Below are positions 22,901 through 35,200 of a DNA stretch of 64,000 nucleotides, one piece after another; position 1 is the first letter of the stretch; each line of letters begins with the position of its first letter. Made by a program: the position numbers and the translations under genes. Origin of the DNA: Albifimbria verrucaria (taxonomy: Eukaryota > Ascomycota > Sordariomycetes > Hypocreales > Stachybotryaceae); contig JAHREC010000045.1 of the NCBI GenBank assembly GCA_020081605.1, positions 1,116,001-1,180,000 of the forward strand. Direction: 5' to 3'. Under the pieces are notes generated by a model. That model worked only from the letters and a program-made list of their open reading frames with translations, was not told where the DNA came from and did not search any database.

Positions 22901-23767
22901 GAACATGTATGTGTCGCTTTTGAGTAATGAAATACGCTTTCATCGAATTCTAAAACTTTTGTTTTAACTTATTATACGTTTCATCTCTGAAATGCGATGC
23001 GCCGACTCGATGAAAAGCTAATTGTCATCTCCATACTGTATCATTAAAGGAACAAAGCAAAGACAGACCAGAGAGAAGATCATGATCGACAAACTATTAG
23101 AGTCCTCCAATGACCCTAAGAAGTAGAAAGTTAAATCGAAATGAAATATAATTATTGCCTAGCTGGTCGATTTATCTATATCAGGCTCCCAAATTGACCA
23201 GGCAGGATCGGAGCTTGTCATAACTCTCCTCATCATAGGGTTGAATGGCCGACCGGACTCTTGCATCTATACAACCTATATTGATACCGCTGTGAAGATT
23301 CTGGACTTACAGACCTACAAAGAAGAAGAACGTTCTAGCTAATTGTTGCCAGTATTCCAAAGAATTCTATGGTTAGCCATCCGACTACCAGAGCTCGCCT
23401 CATGATAGCAGAGCCTCGTAACCAACATAGCCCACTGGTCCTAAAGCCAACCACGAGAGACAATTAGGCACGGTTATTTCTATTCTTACTTCTATGATGA
23501 CTATTGTAGTCTGGTCAAGCGAAACATGCCCAAAATGTATTCGCAACAACCGTTAAAGTTGCCTGCACATGCAAGCTTGGCGTGCGTTCAGCCGCAGCAT
23601 CCAAATTCGTATCAGATACGGTAGGACAAAATAGGCAGACCCTTGATGGTTAATACCAAAACGCCGTCTCACTGTCATTTTTCAACGCGGGGCAGCTTCA
23701 ACCCTGCATTAGCAGACAAGAAATAGCTCGGTCGCAAGTCTCAAAGTCGTGTACAGGAACTGAAACC
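19980..23767. other. Long intergenic region, no gene supported
   Basis: This 3.8 kb stretch has many short open frames on both strands (largest 21362-21853, 163 codons) without motifs, transmembrane pattern or paired introns. It contains a CCTGC-rich stretch at 21065-21101. The part next to 19980 will be the GPCR promoter and 5' UTR. Confidence 0.45.
21065..21101. repeat. CCCTG/CCTGC short tandem repeat
   Basis: About seven imperfect copies of a 5-bp unit (CCCTG) lie in a row. It is a simple-sequence repeat. Confidence 0.7.
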
Positions 23768-24048
23768 ATGTCCGCTCCGCCCACTTACCAGACTATGCAC
23801 GACACACCTTCTGAGGTGACGCTTACGCCCTCGGAAGCGACTCTATGTCCTTCCGAGATGGGGTTTTGCCGCCACCCAGCGAGCAGCTACAGAGACAACC
23901 CAAGTCCAAAGTCTTGCGCGATAAGGCCAAGAAGGCTTTCAAAGGGCTGGCAGACTCCTACCTCGATGATGCGCATGCCACCTCCATGACTAAAGGGCCG
24001 TCTGTTAGTGTAAACGTTCTAAAGCACTTAGGCAAGACTGACAAGTGA
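23768..24048 (+). CDS. Possible small lysine-rich protein, 93 residues
   Basis: Two overlapping open segments combine into one frame if a single G is missing in GGGG near 23861. The product starts MSAPPTYQTMHDTPSEV, has a repeated TPSE/PSE pattern, then a basic segment (KSKVLRDKAKKAFKGLADSYLDD) and ends VLKHLGKTDK. The start has a good context (AACCATGTCC). No signal peptide, no known family. Support comes from the clean one-base join, which matches the error type seen across the window; a chance pair of frames is not excluded. Confidence 0.45.
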
Positions 24049-26033
24049 TCCGCTGTTAGTTTACTCCGATGCGAAATCCGACTGGCAATACACGTCCATC
24101 GAACTGAACGGACAGATGAACAAATGGACGAGGTCTGTGATAGTAAACTGGTACGATGAGCTTTGCTATATGAGACCAGGGCTATCCCTTTCTCTATCCG
24201 TTGGTTAGGCCCGACTGGAAGAATAGTTTGCTGAATGTGGGAGATGGCAGTTCGAGGTTTGGTGGGACACTTTCTTTGTCTTTGACGCAGTGATTTTGAC
24301 GATACCAGATTGTGATTCTTGTCTTTTCTCTTTTGTAGTGCAGTAATGAACTTGTTCTTGATGACATGATATGTTTTACATTTCCTATGCTGCTGCGTTC
24401 AACACGACTTGCAATTTCAGAACCTGTTTATTCTCGCCAATGACAGTGAGGGACTGCGCAAGCGCTTAATGGCGACCTATTCAGAGCAATATTCACAGCT
24501 TCCTTACAGTAGCATTACGGAGCACACTGAGACACTGGCCATCAGTCTAGAAAAGAGCTTAAAGACGAAGTTGTTAGTGGTTCATGTATATCATCAAGGT
24601 ACAGTGGGGTTTAGTGTCCCTCATGGTGTTGGTATTACTTGCATGAAGATGGACCGTTTGATAAAACCCAAGCTCGCATCCTGCTGACCAAAAGATATCG
24701 CAAGTCCTGTTGATCACTGCCACGGCAGTTACAGCCGAAACAGGCGTCCATCGGTGCCAAGCTCATACATAACTGTTAACAGATATTAACCCTGCACAAG
24801 CTTAGAAAAAGAGCAAGTCATATGGTATCTGCGTAACCACGAATTGTCTCACTATGGTCTCGAACTAAATCGATCATGCGTTCACTAGGGACCAGGGCTG
24901 TGAGAGGAATTGATCATATGGTGGCGCTGGTGCGACCCGAGACAACACAATCCAGCCCAGACCACACATCGTGCCTTCAACCCATCATAATGTTCGAATT
25001 CTTATTAGCCTCCCTTTTATTAATTTTACCCTGGTTCATTAGCTATGGCTCACGGGACACTCATCCGGCAGAACAAGGCGGGGAAGTGCGCGGTCTTGAT
25101 GTCACCCAAGGTTGTCCATCAGGGATGAATGCACTGTTACCCAAGCTCGGTCTCGAGGTTCAACGTTCTGCATGCATGTGCAAGCTAGTCCCTTTCCCTA
25201 AGCTACATCATATCTATGCTCATTCATTAATATTGGATGAACTTCTAAGTGAGGTCTAGCAGCACATTTGAGCATTCACTGACACCTCTTTACGATATAC
25301 GACCGCGCGCTACATGTGTTTTCCGGCTGTCTGGAGGCATGTCCCATCCTTATGTCACGCTTAGTCCTAGGCCAACGCGTATTAGAATGTGACCTTCACA
25401 GGCGACCATCGATTGGTATTCCACCAATGTTACTCTCTTTCCGAAGCGAGCAACGATCGGCCTTGCTCATTAGGGATATCCTTATTTACCTACTTCGGCT
25501 TCTGGAAAATGACCCATGGGCGCTGCGCGCTCTGCATCGTGGGGATCTTAGTCCTGCCGAATAAAGCACGATAAGAGCTAGGAAATGATGCCGATATTTC
25601 TGCAATCAGCCACAGATATCCTTTCGAGAGCCGCATTCAGAACTCGATTAATAACCCGATATCACTTAGCAATGCAAAGCCAAGCTCTCCGGTTTCGTTT
25701 CGAACGCGGCTGCATACTAGGGATGAACCGATCCTAGCTCCGGTTAAGCCCGTGTCCATCCCGCGTTCCAAGATGTTTAAGGCATGAGAAACTAGCACGT
25801 GGGCAAGAACTAACGTCTTGTCTGGTGATTGCTCTAACGGGTTGCCCTTTTGAGGGAATGCCAGCCAAGGAATGAGGGGTTAGTATGTAATGTGTCCCTG
25901 TCAATCTTGATGATGCTCGACTTATAAGTTGAAGGGATCATCACCTCATTGGTGAGTGTCCGGAAAGTTGTAATATACCCACTCCCAGTATCTGCCTCTG
26001 GCATATTGCAGCCTGTCATTCAATTCCGTCTTA
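24049..26033. other. Intergenic, no gene supported
   Basis: Open frames at 24409-24687, 24876-25259 and 25316-25574 have no recognisable features. The last 300 bp should be the promoter of the NEP1-like gene. Confidence 0.45.
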
Positions 26034-26870
26034 ATGGCCATGTCTACCTTACTTGTTGTCGCTGGCCTTGCTGTTGGTCTTGCCAGGGCTGCCCCTATGG
26101 TTGCCTTAGACGTCCCCATTCCTGAGTATCTTCCCATCAGCATCTTCGCTGCCAACCCGCCCCGGGCTCTGCCACAACGAGCTACTGCTAATGATCTCCG
26201 ATGGCAACCTTCACTGGATTTTGACACAACTGGCTGCTACAATGTCCCTGCTGTCGATGCCGACGGCAACATCGTGCAAGGACTTCCGCATAGCTGGACC
26301 GGCTTATCTTCTGACTGCCGGGATGCATCTGACTTATCCAACAACAACGTTTATTCGCGACAGCGGTGCAATGATAATGGATGGTGCATTTATCTATACG
26401 ATTACTACTTCGAAAAAGACGTAGCCATTCCGTATTTCATTGACCCGGGCCACACACACGACTGGGAACATGTCGCCGTGTGGGTGCTGAACAGCGTAGC
26501 TCAGTATGTTGGCGTTAGCCAGCACGGAAAATATGTGATTAGGTCTGCTTCTGAGGTGCGTTGGGAGGGTGAACATCCCAAGATAGTGTACATCAAGGAC
26601 GGTCTTACGACACACTGCTTCCGTTTTGGCAACGCTGAGGATGAACGCATCAAGAATCATACCGGAAAATGGTTCCGCGGTCCTCTAATTAGCTACAATG
26701 GGTTTCCTGGCAATGTGCGTAACACTCTTTTTAACCATGACTTCGGCAAGGCCACCATTGCTATCAAAGATGAGACATTCCAAGAAAACATTCAGAAAGC
26801 TCTGCCAAACGGTGTCACGTTCGATTCAGCCCGCGATTATGGATCCCTGGTATTCCTTGAGAGAGGGTAG
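26034..26870 (+). CDS. NEP1-like protein (NPP1 family), secreted
   Basis: This intact, intronless gene encodes 278 residues. A hydrophobic signal peptide covers about residues 1-20, with likely cleavage after ARA, and is followed by a propeptide-like segment to about residue 50. The NPP1 domain fills the rest: the LYDYYFEKDVA segment precedes the family heptapeptide, here GHTHDWE, followed by HVAVWV. Acidic and His residues of this loop bind the metal ion in family members. The heptapeptide is normally GHRHDWE, so Arg is replaced by Thr. The surrounding segment and five cysteines in the mature part resemble the type II branch rather than the plant-necrosis type I branch. Some family members damage plant membranes and others are not toxic; which applies here cannot be told. 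Start at ATG 26034 or 26040. Confidence 0.92.
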   Translation: MAMSTLLVVAGLAVGLARAAPMVALDVPIPEYLPISIFAANPPRALPQRATANDLRWQPSLDFDTTGCYNVPAVDADGNIVQGLPHSWTGLSSDCRDASDLSNNNVYSRQRCNDNGWCIYLYDYYFEKDVAIPYFIDPGHTHDWEHVAVWVLNSVAQYVGVSQHGKYVIRSASEVRWEGEHPKIVYIKDGLTTHCFRFGNAEDERIKNHTGKWFRGPLISYNGFPGNVRNTLFNHDFGKATIAIKDETFQENIQKALPNGVTFDSARDYGSLVFLERG

Positions 26871-27253
26871 GCGTGCAGGAGCAGGCGATATTCCGGCGAG
26901 AAAGAAATGAGGATATCCTCTGGCACCATATAACGAGGAGGAATTATTATGGACGAATGCCAAATTTGCTGGCGAGGCAAACTTGTTACAGGGGAATGTA
27001 TATATATGTAGATAACAACTTGGAATCGTTTCTGAAGTCGCCGCAGTAGCTTTCGCTGCCTTGCGTCATGTTCCACACATTAACATTTCTGGGATTTGAT
27101 GATTGTGATTGTTGTCAAACGATATCACCAATAACTCTATATTCACCGATGGCGGTAGAGCTGTTAATCACATGAGTTAAGAGAAAGTCTTAAAATCGAG
27201 GCTTTTGTACTAAATATTTACACAGAGGCTATTCCAGACTGGTAGATGGGCGA
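26871..27253. other. Convergent 3' intergenic region
   Basis: It lies between the 3' ends of the NEP1-like gene and the aldehyde dehydrogenase. It is AT-rich and should hold both polyadenylation regions. No gene seen. Confidence 0.5.
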
Positions 27254-28782
27254 CTACAGTTTCGCAAAAACACCAGCACACGCACCTTTACCCAACTGAA
27301 CGAGTGTGCTCTTTGTCCTCGTGTAGGCCTGAATACCTTCAAATCCATTCTCCAATCCTACACCGCTCATCTTCCAGCCGCCTACTGGCATCTCTGCTGG
27401 CGACTCTCCCCAAGTGTTGATCCAAGTGATGCCGGCATCGAGTTGTCGGATTACATCATGCGCCAAACCTACATCTGATGATACCACACCAGCCGCCAGT
27501 CCCATGGGGGTATCGTTGGCGCGGCGGATCAGTTCGGGCAGCCACTGCTCTTGGGACTTGCCTTTGGTAGAGTAAGGGAGGATGCACATAACGGGACCAA
27601 AGATCTCCTCGCGGACTACGCGCATGTTATCAGTGCAATCGCTGAAGATAACAGGCTGCACCCAGAAGCCTCCGTCGGTAGGCTTCTTCTTCTGGGCATC
27701 GGAGGAGCCATCATAGAGAACTCGGGCGCGATCGACATCTCGTCCGTGGCGAATGTACATGTTGACCTTGTCCTGTTGCGCGGCGCTCACGACGGGACCG
27801 AAGTTGGTCTTCTCATCCCTGGGCAAGCCCATGCGAATACCCTCACGGCAACGCTGTACCAGCGCCTCTTCGACACGGCTCAGCAGTGTGTCGGGAACGA
27901 AGACGCGTGTACCGTTGGTGCAGACCTGACCAGTAGAGAAAAAGTTGGCAACCATGGCAACATCGGCGGCCTCGTTAACGTCTGCGTCTGGCAGGATAAC
28001 CAACGGGCTCTTGCCACCGAGCTCCATGGTGATACCCTTCATACCCTTGGCGGCCTCGCTGGCAACCTTGCTGCCAGTGCTGACCTGCCCGGTGAAGCTA
28101 ACCTTGGCGATGCCTTCGTGAGCCACCAAGGGCGCACCTGCACTGGGGCCATCACCATACACCACATTGAAGACACCCGGGGTACACCGGCCTCAATGTA
28201 GATCTGCGCAAGTGTGTTGGCGTGCAGCGGCGTGACTTCACTGGGCTTGTAAACCATGCAGTTTCCAGCGGCCAAACAAGGAGCTGACTTCCATAAAGCA
28301 ATTTGAATAGGATAGTTCCAAGCACCGATGCCCGCGCAGACGCCCAAGGGTTCTCGGTTTGTCAGAACAAAGGCATCGGGTCGTAGACGAGTGTTTTGGC
28401 CAGGAAGCCCGCTGGCAACAAAATGAGCGTAGTATTCGAGCACATCAGCGCCAGTGACAACGTCCACGGTTGACGTCTCTGACCAGGCCTTGCCGGTGTC
28501 GAGCGTCTCTGTCAAGGCGAGCTCATCATTGCGCTCACGGAGGATGGTGGCGGCCTTGAGAAGAATAGCTGCACGCTTGGGTGCAGGTGTCTGTGACCAC
28601 GCAGGGAAGGCAGCCTGAGCCGAGGCGACAGCGTCGTCGAGCTGAGACTTGGTGCTGGTGTAGATGGTGGCCAATGGCTGTCCAGTGGAGGGGTCAACGG
28701 AGGTAAAGGTGGAGGCTTTTGACGAGGATCCGGGTTGAGGGCGCCCGGAATGGAACGTGTGAATCTCTTTGGAGAAAGTCAT
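27254..28782 (-). CDS. badA: Betaine aldehyde dehydrogenase (NAD-dependent ALDH)
   Basis: It would oxidise betaine aldehyde to glycine betaine, the second step of choline oxidation. The ALDH superfamily fold is clear: [22 protein letters not shown] early in the cofactor domain, FTGQVSTG for the NAD loop, MELGGKSPL with the catalytic Glu and [14 protein letters not shown] with the nucleophilic Cys, then [10 protein letters not shown]. Length is 509 residues after adding one C at about 28167 (GTACCCCGG). There are no introns. The name rests on the context: the choline oxidase gene is divergent across a 1.86 kb promoter, as in other ascomycetes. The symbol follows the Aspergillus naming and is inferred. 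Confidence 0.9.
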
Positions 28783-30638
28783 GATGCGTGAGAGTGAGTT
28801 AAGGACCTTGAGGAGGAGGAGGAGAGGCTGAAAACAGTGAAGTCTTCAGTGCAGGTAAGCTTCCTTAGTGGAATGGAATAGGTCGATTGAATTGAGAACG
28901 AGAGAGGCCGGTGAGTTGGAGAACAATGCTCCAGGGGTATCAATTATGCCGTCTCGTGGTCATCAAGCGTTACAGTGAGTCTGATCACGGAAGAGCGTAG
29001 CCTTGCAAACATGAGAACCACAGAACCAGACCGTCGTGAAGCCTTGGTGATGGGCGGGCTGTGTGCTCACGTGGAGTCTCTTCCTCGCCTCGGACTTGGC
29101 TTTACGGCCAAGTGGATATCATAAGAGGTACCCTTGACTCCTTGCATAAACCCACCGAAACGACCGGTCTCGGGATAAACGCCGGAACGACCGGAGCAGC
29201 CTTTCCTTCTAACAATTGAAGTTGCTGGCGAGGCTGTTTTGCTAAAGACTGGGGGCGCGGACTTGGGCCGAAGCATCACGTCATACCTCACCCAGGGAGA
29301 GTGGAAAATTTTGCCAACTTGTTACGGACACTGTGAGGAGCCGAGCAAAGCCACCGACTGGGCTTAGCCTTGAGTCAGTTTCGTGCTGTAGAGCCCATTT
29401 CAACGTGGGTAACTGCAAGGCTTGGGCTAGGCAACCTGAGGGTGCCCAGCCGAAGGCCCGTTCTTACATACAAAAAATAAAACAAATGCCATGAGTTTGG
29501 ACCCTGCCGGGTGATGGAGAGGAGACTGAGTGGGTTAGGGGATCTCAGTGCGTCATTTCACGGAAGCCGATCGTTGCACAGTGGCCGTTATGTTTTGCGA
29601 GGCATACAGAAGGGGTCTGCCTGAACTTGGCTCTGGTTCAGTAGCTCGAGCATCGAGTTGAAGACTGCTCGTCGGCCGGGAAAAGCCCTTCTATACTCTT
29701 CCCTGATCTTCTTGCCTCCGCCTACAGCCTCAAGGGGTTTGGATATACGAGACGTGCCAAGATAGCCATTCGGGCATTCCTGGTTTTCACCTTTTTTCTG
29801 CTTCTATGCCACTTCGTCCCTGCTTCTGGCTTTACGCTAAGCTATCTAGCATGCTGGGATGGCAGTTAGCGCAAATCGCTCAATCCATCAAACCAGGCCT
29901 TGAGATCGCCGTTGTACGTGAGAGCATGAACCACATCGTCATCGTAGGGCAGTTTCAGTGCTAAAACAAACCCACTTATTCCCCTCTAGGGACTAATATC
30001 GCGTATGTTGGGAGGCCCGGTGGAAACTAAGTGCTCTGTTGTCAAACCACCACGAGTCGGTGAAGCCGGCTGACCGGCCTTGAAGTTTCGAGGCCAAGCC
30101 AAGGGAATGGTTTTAGCTGTTCCAAGGAAGAGAGAATTCATACGGTGCAGGAAGAATTTCAATTTCCTCAACCCATTCTCCACAGTGCCTTTGCCTCGGA
30201 GTGGAAGAGATCGATCCATTCGACGGGGGCTGTGTATCGAGGCTTCAGTCGTAAGAACTCAAATCCTTTTCCTTTTCTCTTCCCCTCCCCATTGACATTG
30301 TCCTCTTTAAACTTCTCTACCCGTCGAGATACTGTTCTGTGTGAGCCGCATCTTTGTCAATTGGACCCTGGTCTTTGGCAATCACTACACCTCGCAAGGC
30401 CTTTGGACGGTTATCAGCCCCTCCCCACCTCTTCCTTGACAGTGAGCAACACGGGGTTCAGATCCTACTGGCTTCTCTCGACAGCTAGTTCTGAGTTCAA
30501 TTGGCTCGATTGCAGTGCCGTCGCTAGCTACGTGCGGCTATTAACCCCGTTGTCAACCAACTGTTCCAGCCGGACCCAACCGAGCTCCTTGCTTGTCTAT
30601 ACGCAACATATCGCGATAAACCCGGCCCATTTTACAAG
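28783..30638. promoter_or_regulatory. Shared divergent promoter of the choline-to-betaine gene pair
   Basis: This 1.86 kb region between the two ATGs contains no supported gene. A short frame at 30145-30642 runs into the choline oxidase start but shows no protein-like pattern. Pyrimidine-rich tracts near 30270-30305 (TTTTCCTTTTCTCTTCCCCTCCCC) fit a fungal core promoter of the plus-strand gene. Confidence 0.5.
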
Positions 30639-32273
30639 ATGACTACTCAGGCTCTTCCCTCGGCTGCCAGCGACGCCTTCGACTACATCATTGTTGGAGG
30701 CGGAACCGCTGGATGTGTCATTGCTTCGCGTCTCTCCAGCTACCTTCCCGAGCGTAAGGTGCTGCTGATTGAAGCTGGCCCCTCTGATTTCGACCTGAAC
30801 CAGGTTCTGGACTTGCGCCAATGGCTCTCCTCCTGGGAGGTGATCTGGACTACGACTATGGCACCACTGAGCAGCCCATGGGCAACTCTCACATCCGCCA
30901 CTCCCGCGCCAAGGTCCTCGGTGGTTGCTCCTCTCACAACACCCTTATCAGCTTCCGTCCCTTCAAGCACGACCTGGACCGCTGGGTTGCCAAGGGCTGC
31001 GAGGGCTGGGATTTTGAGACCCTGGTTCGCCTTGTCGACAACCTTCGCAACAGCTTCCAGCCAGTCCACCCCCGTCACCGCAACCAGCTGTGCAAAGATT
31101 GGGTCAAGGCCTGCTCAGACGCCTACAACATCCCCGTGCTGACCGACTTCAACCACGAGATCGCGTCCAAGGGCCAGCTGACCGGTGCTGCCGGCTTCTT
31201 CTCCGTCTCATACAACCCCGACACCGGCCGCCGAAGCAGCGCATCGGTCGCTTACATCCACCCCATCCTGCGCGGTGATGAGCGCCGTCCTAACCTGACT
31301 GTGCTGACCGAGGCTCACGTCTCCAAGCTCTTTGTCGAGCGTGATGTTGCCACTGGTATTGCCGTCACTCTGAAGTCCGGCCAGAAGCTGGTGCTCCGGC
31401 CCCGCAAGGAGATTGTGCTTTGCGCCGGTGCTGTGGATACTCCCCGCCTGATGCTACACTCTGGCCTGGGTCCCCGTGGCCAGCTCGAGGAGCTCGGCAT
31501 CCCCGTCGTCAAGGACATCCCTGGTGTGGGCGAGAACTTGGTCGACCACCCCGAGACAATCATCATGTGGGAGCTGAACCGCCCTGTTCCTGCTAACCAG
31601 ACCACTATGGACTCGGATGCCGGTGTCTTCCTGCGCCGCGAGCCTACCAACGCTGCTGGCAACGATGGTGACTCTGCCGACATCATGATGCATTGTTACC
31701 AGATCCCTTTCACCCTCAACACCGCCCGCCTCGGCTACCCGCTCGTCAAGGACGGTTATGCTTTCTGCATGACGCCCAACATCCCCGACCTCGTTCGCGA
31801 GGCCGCATCTACCTGACCTCTGCCGACCCCGCCGTGAAGCCTGCCCTCGACTTCCGTTACTTCACCGACCCCGAGGGTTATGACGCCGCGACCCTTGTTG
31901 CGGGTATCAAGGCTGCGCGCCGTATCGCTCAGCAGAGCCCCTTCAAGGAGTGGCTGAAGCAGGAGGTTGCCCCGGCCCCAAGGTCCAAACCGACGAGGAA
32001 ATCAGCGAATACGCTCGCCGCGTCGCCCATACCGTGTACCACCCAGCCGGCACCACCAAGATGGGTGACGTTACCCGCGACGACATGGCAGTCGTTGACC
32101 CCAAGCTCAGGGTCCGCGGCATCTCCAAGCTGCGCATTGCCGATGCGGGTGTCTTCCCCGAGATGACCTCCATCAACCCCATGCTTACCGTGCTGGCCAT
32201 CGGTGAGCGTGCTGCCGAGTTGATCGCCATGGAGGACGGCTGGAAGCCTGACAACAACCGGTCCAGGCTGTAA
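30639..32273 (+). CDS. choA: Choline oxidase (GMC flavoenzyme)
   Basis: A GMC oxidoreductase that would convert choline through betaine aldehyde, with FAD as cofactor. The dinucleotide motif [15 protein letters not shown] is at about residues 18-32, then [11 protein letters not shown], the second GMC signature [16 protein letters not shown] and the C-terminal active site: His in [11 protein letters not shown] and Asn in [21 protein letters not shown] and [12 protein letters not shown] closely resemble bacterial choline oxidases. Three one-base deletions break the frame at about 30829, 31790 and 31976 (CCCC for CCCCC in the last two); with them the protein is 545 residues, the normal length. 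No introns and no signal peptide. It forms a divergent pair with the betaine aldehyde dehydrogenase. Confidence 0.9.
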
Positions 32274-35200
32274 GCAACAGCCGGTATCGGCTATACAAAC
32301 TCATGTCTACACACAAGATGAAGTACGCGATTGATAGCTTTCTTGGATGGCACGGGTTCCTTTACAACAAAAATTGTATTAACGCGTAGGACGCAACAAG
32401 CGGGACGGAGAGATAGTGAGGCGCATTTGGCGTGGGATCTTATTTAGGAGAGGATTTTCCTCCAGATTCATTTAAATCAAACATGATATCCGCATGAGCA
32501 ACAGATGATCATATTTCGTAGTACAATTACGCCGTGCATTCAACACCCAAAGCTTGTTGTCGCATTCAACGCACATTCATGATCTGTAGATCTTAAGGCG
32601 TGGGGTCGATCCTCGTCAATTAGCACGCAGCCTCCCTCCCTCGAAGCTGAGCGAAGATGACCCTCAACGTGTCACTGGAATTCACGCAAGCTGACCTGAA
32701 GTCCACAAGAGTCGAACCCTCGACCACCCGCCTCGCCTGCTTGGGCCGTGAGACATGGCGTGACATTTGACTAGTCCGGGCTGGAGGGGCTGACGAACGC
32801 CAAATGAATAGGGGACATGGATACGGAGCCTTCATTGACTTCCCCGACGCCTTGAAAGCCACAGCGAGTTTGGAACTCGCGGAGGCTGCAAGGCCGAAAT
32901 GGCTGGCCTATTCGGAGGTTTTCCTCTCCAGGTCCCGTAGCGCTGTGGTGATTAGCATTCCGTTGTTGGAATAGAAGCATTAATGGCAGGGGACGTGATA
33001 ATGCAGCCAAACGTCTTTTGAAATGCCCGTAGCCTGGTCGGTTGGATTTATTCTGCACAAGCCAGACTTCATGACCAGTTCTGATCGAGTGCATGTAGTG
33101 CTTAGTAGGCTCTTGTATGACTATCGAGTCTTGGTTGTCTCCCCGTCCCCCGCAGGAAGCTAATTAGCTAATAACGAATGAGGCACCTGACATTGCTTCC
33201 GTATTAGATCAATTTGCTGATCTCTCCGGGGTGATCCAAGGATGGGATGGGGAGGGGGAAGGGTTGGCTGGTCACCTGCCACGTAACGTGATGTGTGCTG
33301 TGCCCAACAAGATGCAGTTCCTCATTTCCCTCTGCCCACTATCACGGCATTTTCCTGGCCTCGATGCTACCATTCTTTGCGTTGAGGCGGAGCGTCATGT
33401 CAAAGTGGCCCTTGCATTGACGCGGCGGCAAGGCGGAAAGGGAGCACCGTAAGAGGAGAGGTTTCGGGGAATAACACCGTGCTTCTGCATCATGCCCTTT
33501 GCCAAAAGATGATGCTACTCTGGCGATGCGACCGACGGCTGCACAGAGCCGACGGAAAACAGCAACAAGCATCTAGGGTCCAGAACTGCAGAGTCCAGAC
33601 CTTTTCAGGGTCGACGAGTGCCGGGGCTGGACCTGGACTGGCCATCAGCCAAGCTGCATCACGCCGTGGTTTTCCCGTTTCCTGGCTGACACAGCACGCA
33701 GTTACGTTGATTTTTCGGTTACGGCTCGGCCGGGAGATGCTCCGTAGATACCAGAGGCAGGTTTGGTTGTATTAGTCTCGGGTGCATTGAGCCGTCCATA
33801 TGGGGAAATGTTTTTTCTGGGGCAGCGAGAAACGGTGGGGTGCATGGTAAATCCGAAGCAATGGAGGGCAGAGGAACGGATAAGACGAAAGAGTGGGACA
33901 GGCGGAATGGCAATCGTTGGCACCGATACCGCGTGCGACTCTGCCTGCCTTGACGTGGGATCGACGGGTCTGACGGATCGAAGGGAGAGGACGAGAAGAA
34001 GGGAAGATCTCTGTTTCAGAAGTATTCCATGCAGGCCCGGGCGGACCGTCGAGAGTCGAGCCTCGGTGGCGAATGTCGAGTTTGCCTCTCTTAAGTTGCA
34101 CGGATTAAGTTATGCTGGCAGGTTCATGTGTGCATGCGTGTGTGTGTGTGTGTGTGTGTATGTTGATTGAATGAGCAAATTTGCATGTGTAGGCAACAAA
34201 GAAAACCGACTACAAGGGTGCTGGTCTGAACAGGGGTCCCCATCAAGATTCAAGTTGATGATAGACACAAGGCCTCTTCGAGTCAAGGCTGGCTCGTGGG
34301 CTGGGATGCTGGACAATTTTAGACCGTGGCCAGTCGATGCCGAGGAATATACTAAGATGAATCACGGAGTCACATGTATACCACCATGTAAAGGCGAGCA
34401 TGGCCCAAGAGCTATGCAGAGAGCACAATATCAGCATAGCCCTAGTCCTACCATATATGCAAACGTGAGCATGAAGAAGCGTCGCATTGCCACCAAGACC
34501 TTCCTCGGGACAAAGATGAAGAACGAAACTGCGAGTGTATCTAAGCAATGCGATGGCATGCCTAAGAATTATTCTCCGCGACTCCGCTGCCACGAGGCCT
34601 TTGCATTCGAGGAAAGAAAGATAGTCACCCTGCCCAAGACACTTTTAGAGGGCGCACGCTCTGGGCATTCGTCATGTGCAGATTCATGTGAGCGCGTAGA
34701 GATTGCATCGTCGTGGGATTGTTATGCGGATGTACATAACGTGCTCCGAGTAATCAGAAGAGAGGGCCACCTGGCTCCCGAGCTGAAGGCCCACGGAGCA
34801 AGATTTTGTCGACCAAGCTGAGCTGTGCCATGCCTCATGTCCAAAGCGCGAGTTGATTGCTGGAAAACCCAAAACGCCTACGAGACACCACTCACCCAAA
34901 GAGAACAGAGGGTCAATCGGACGCACCTGACAAGCAACAGCCGCTGTAGAAGAGGACGAGCGATTCTCCGTGAGAGAGCAAACAGATAGGGACCAGGGGT
35001 GTCAAGGGTGTGTGGGGGAAAAGAGAGAATTGGGCCCGGCAAGTCGGGGCGGAAGCTCAAGGCCCGAAGAGCAGTGGTCCCGGAGTTCAGGCCCGAACAT
35101 GCTGCACATGCTCCAGTTACATGTGGAGAAGGGACAGTGAAAAGGGAAAATGGGGACCTCGAATTAATTTACGATAATGATGTTATGGTCTTGGAGATGT

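Noticed and set aside
34171..34821. 216-codon plus-strand frame
   Set aside because: No recognisable motif, atypical composition with Cys/Arg scatter, no intron or promoter support.
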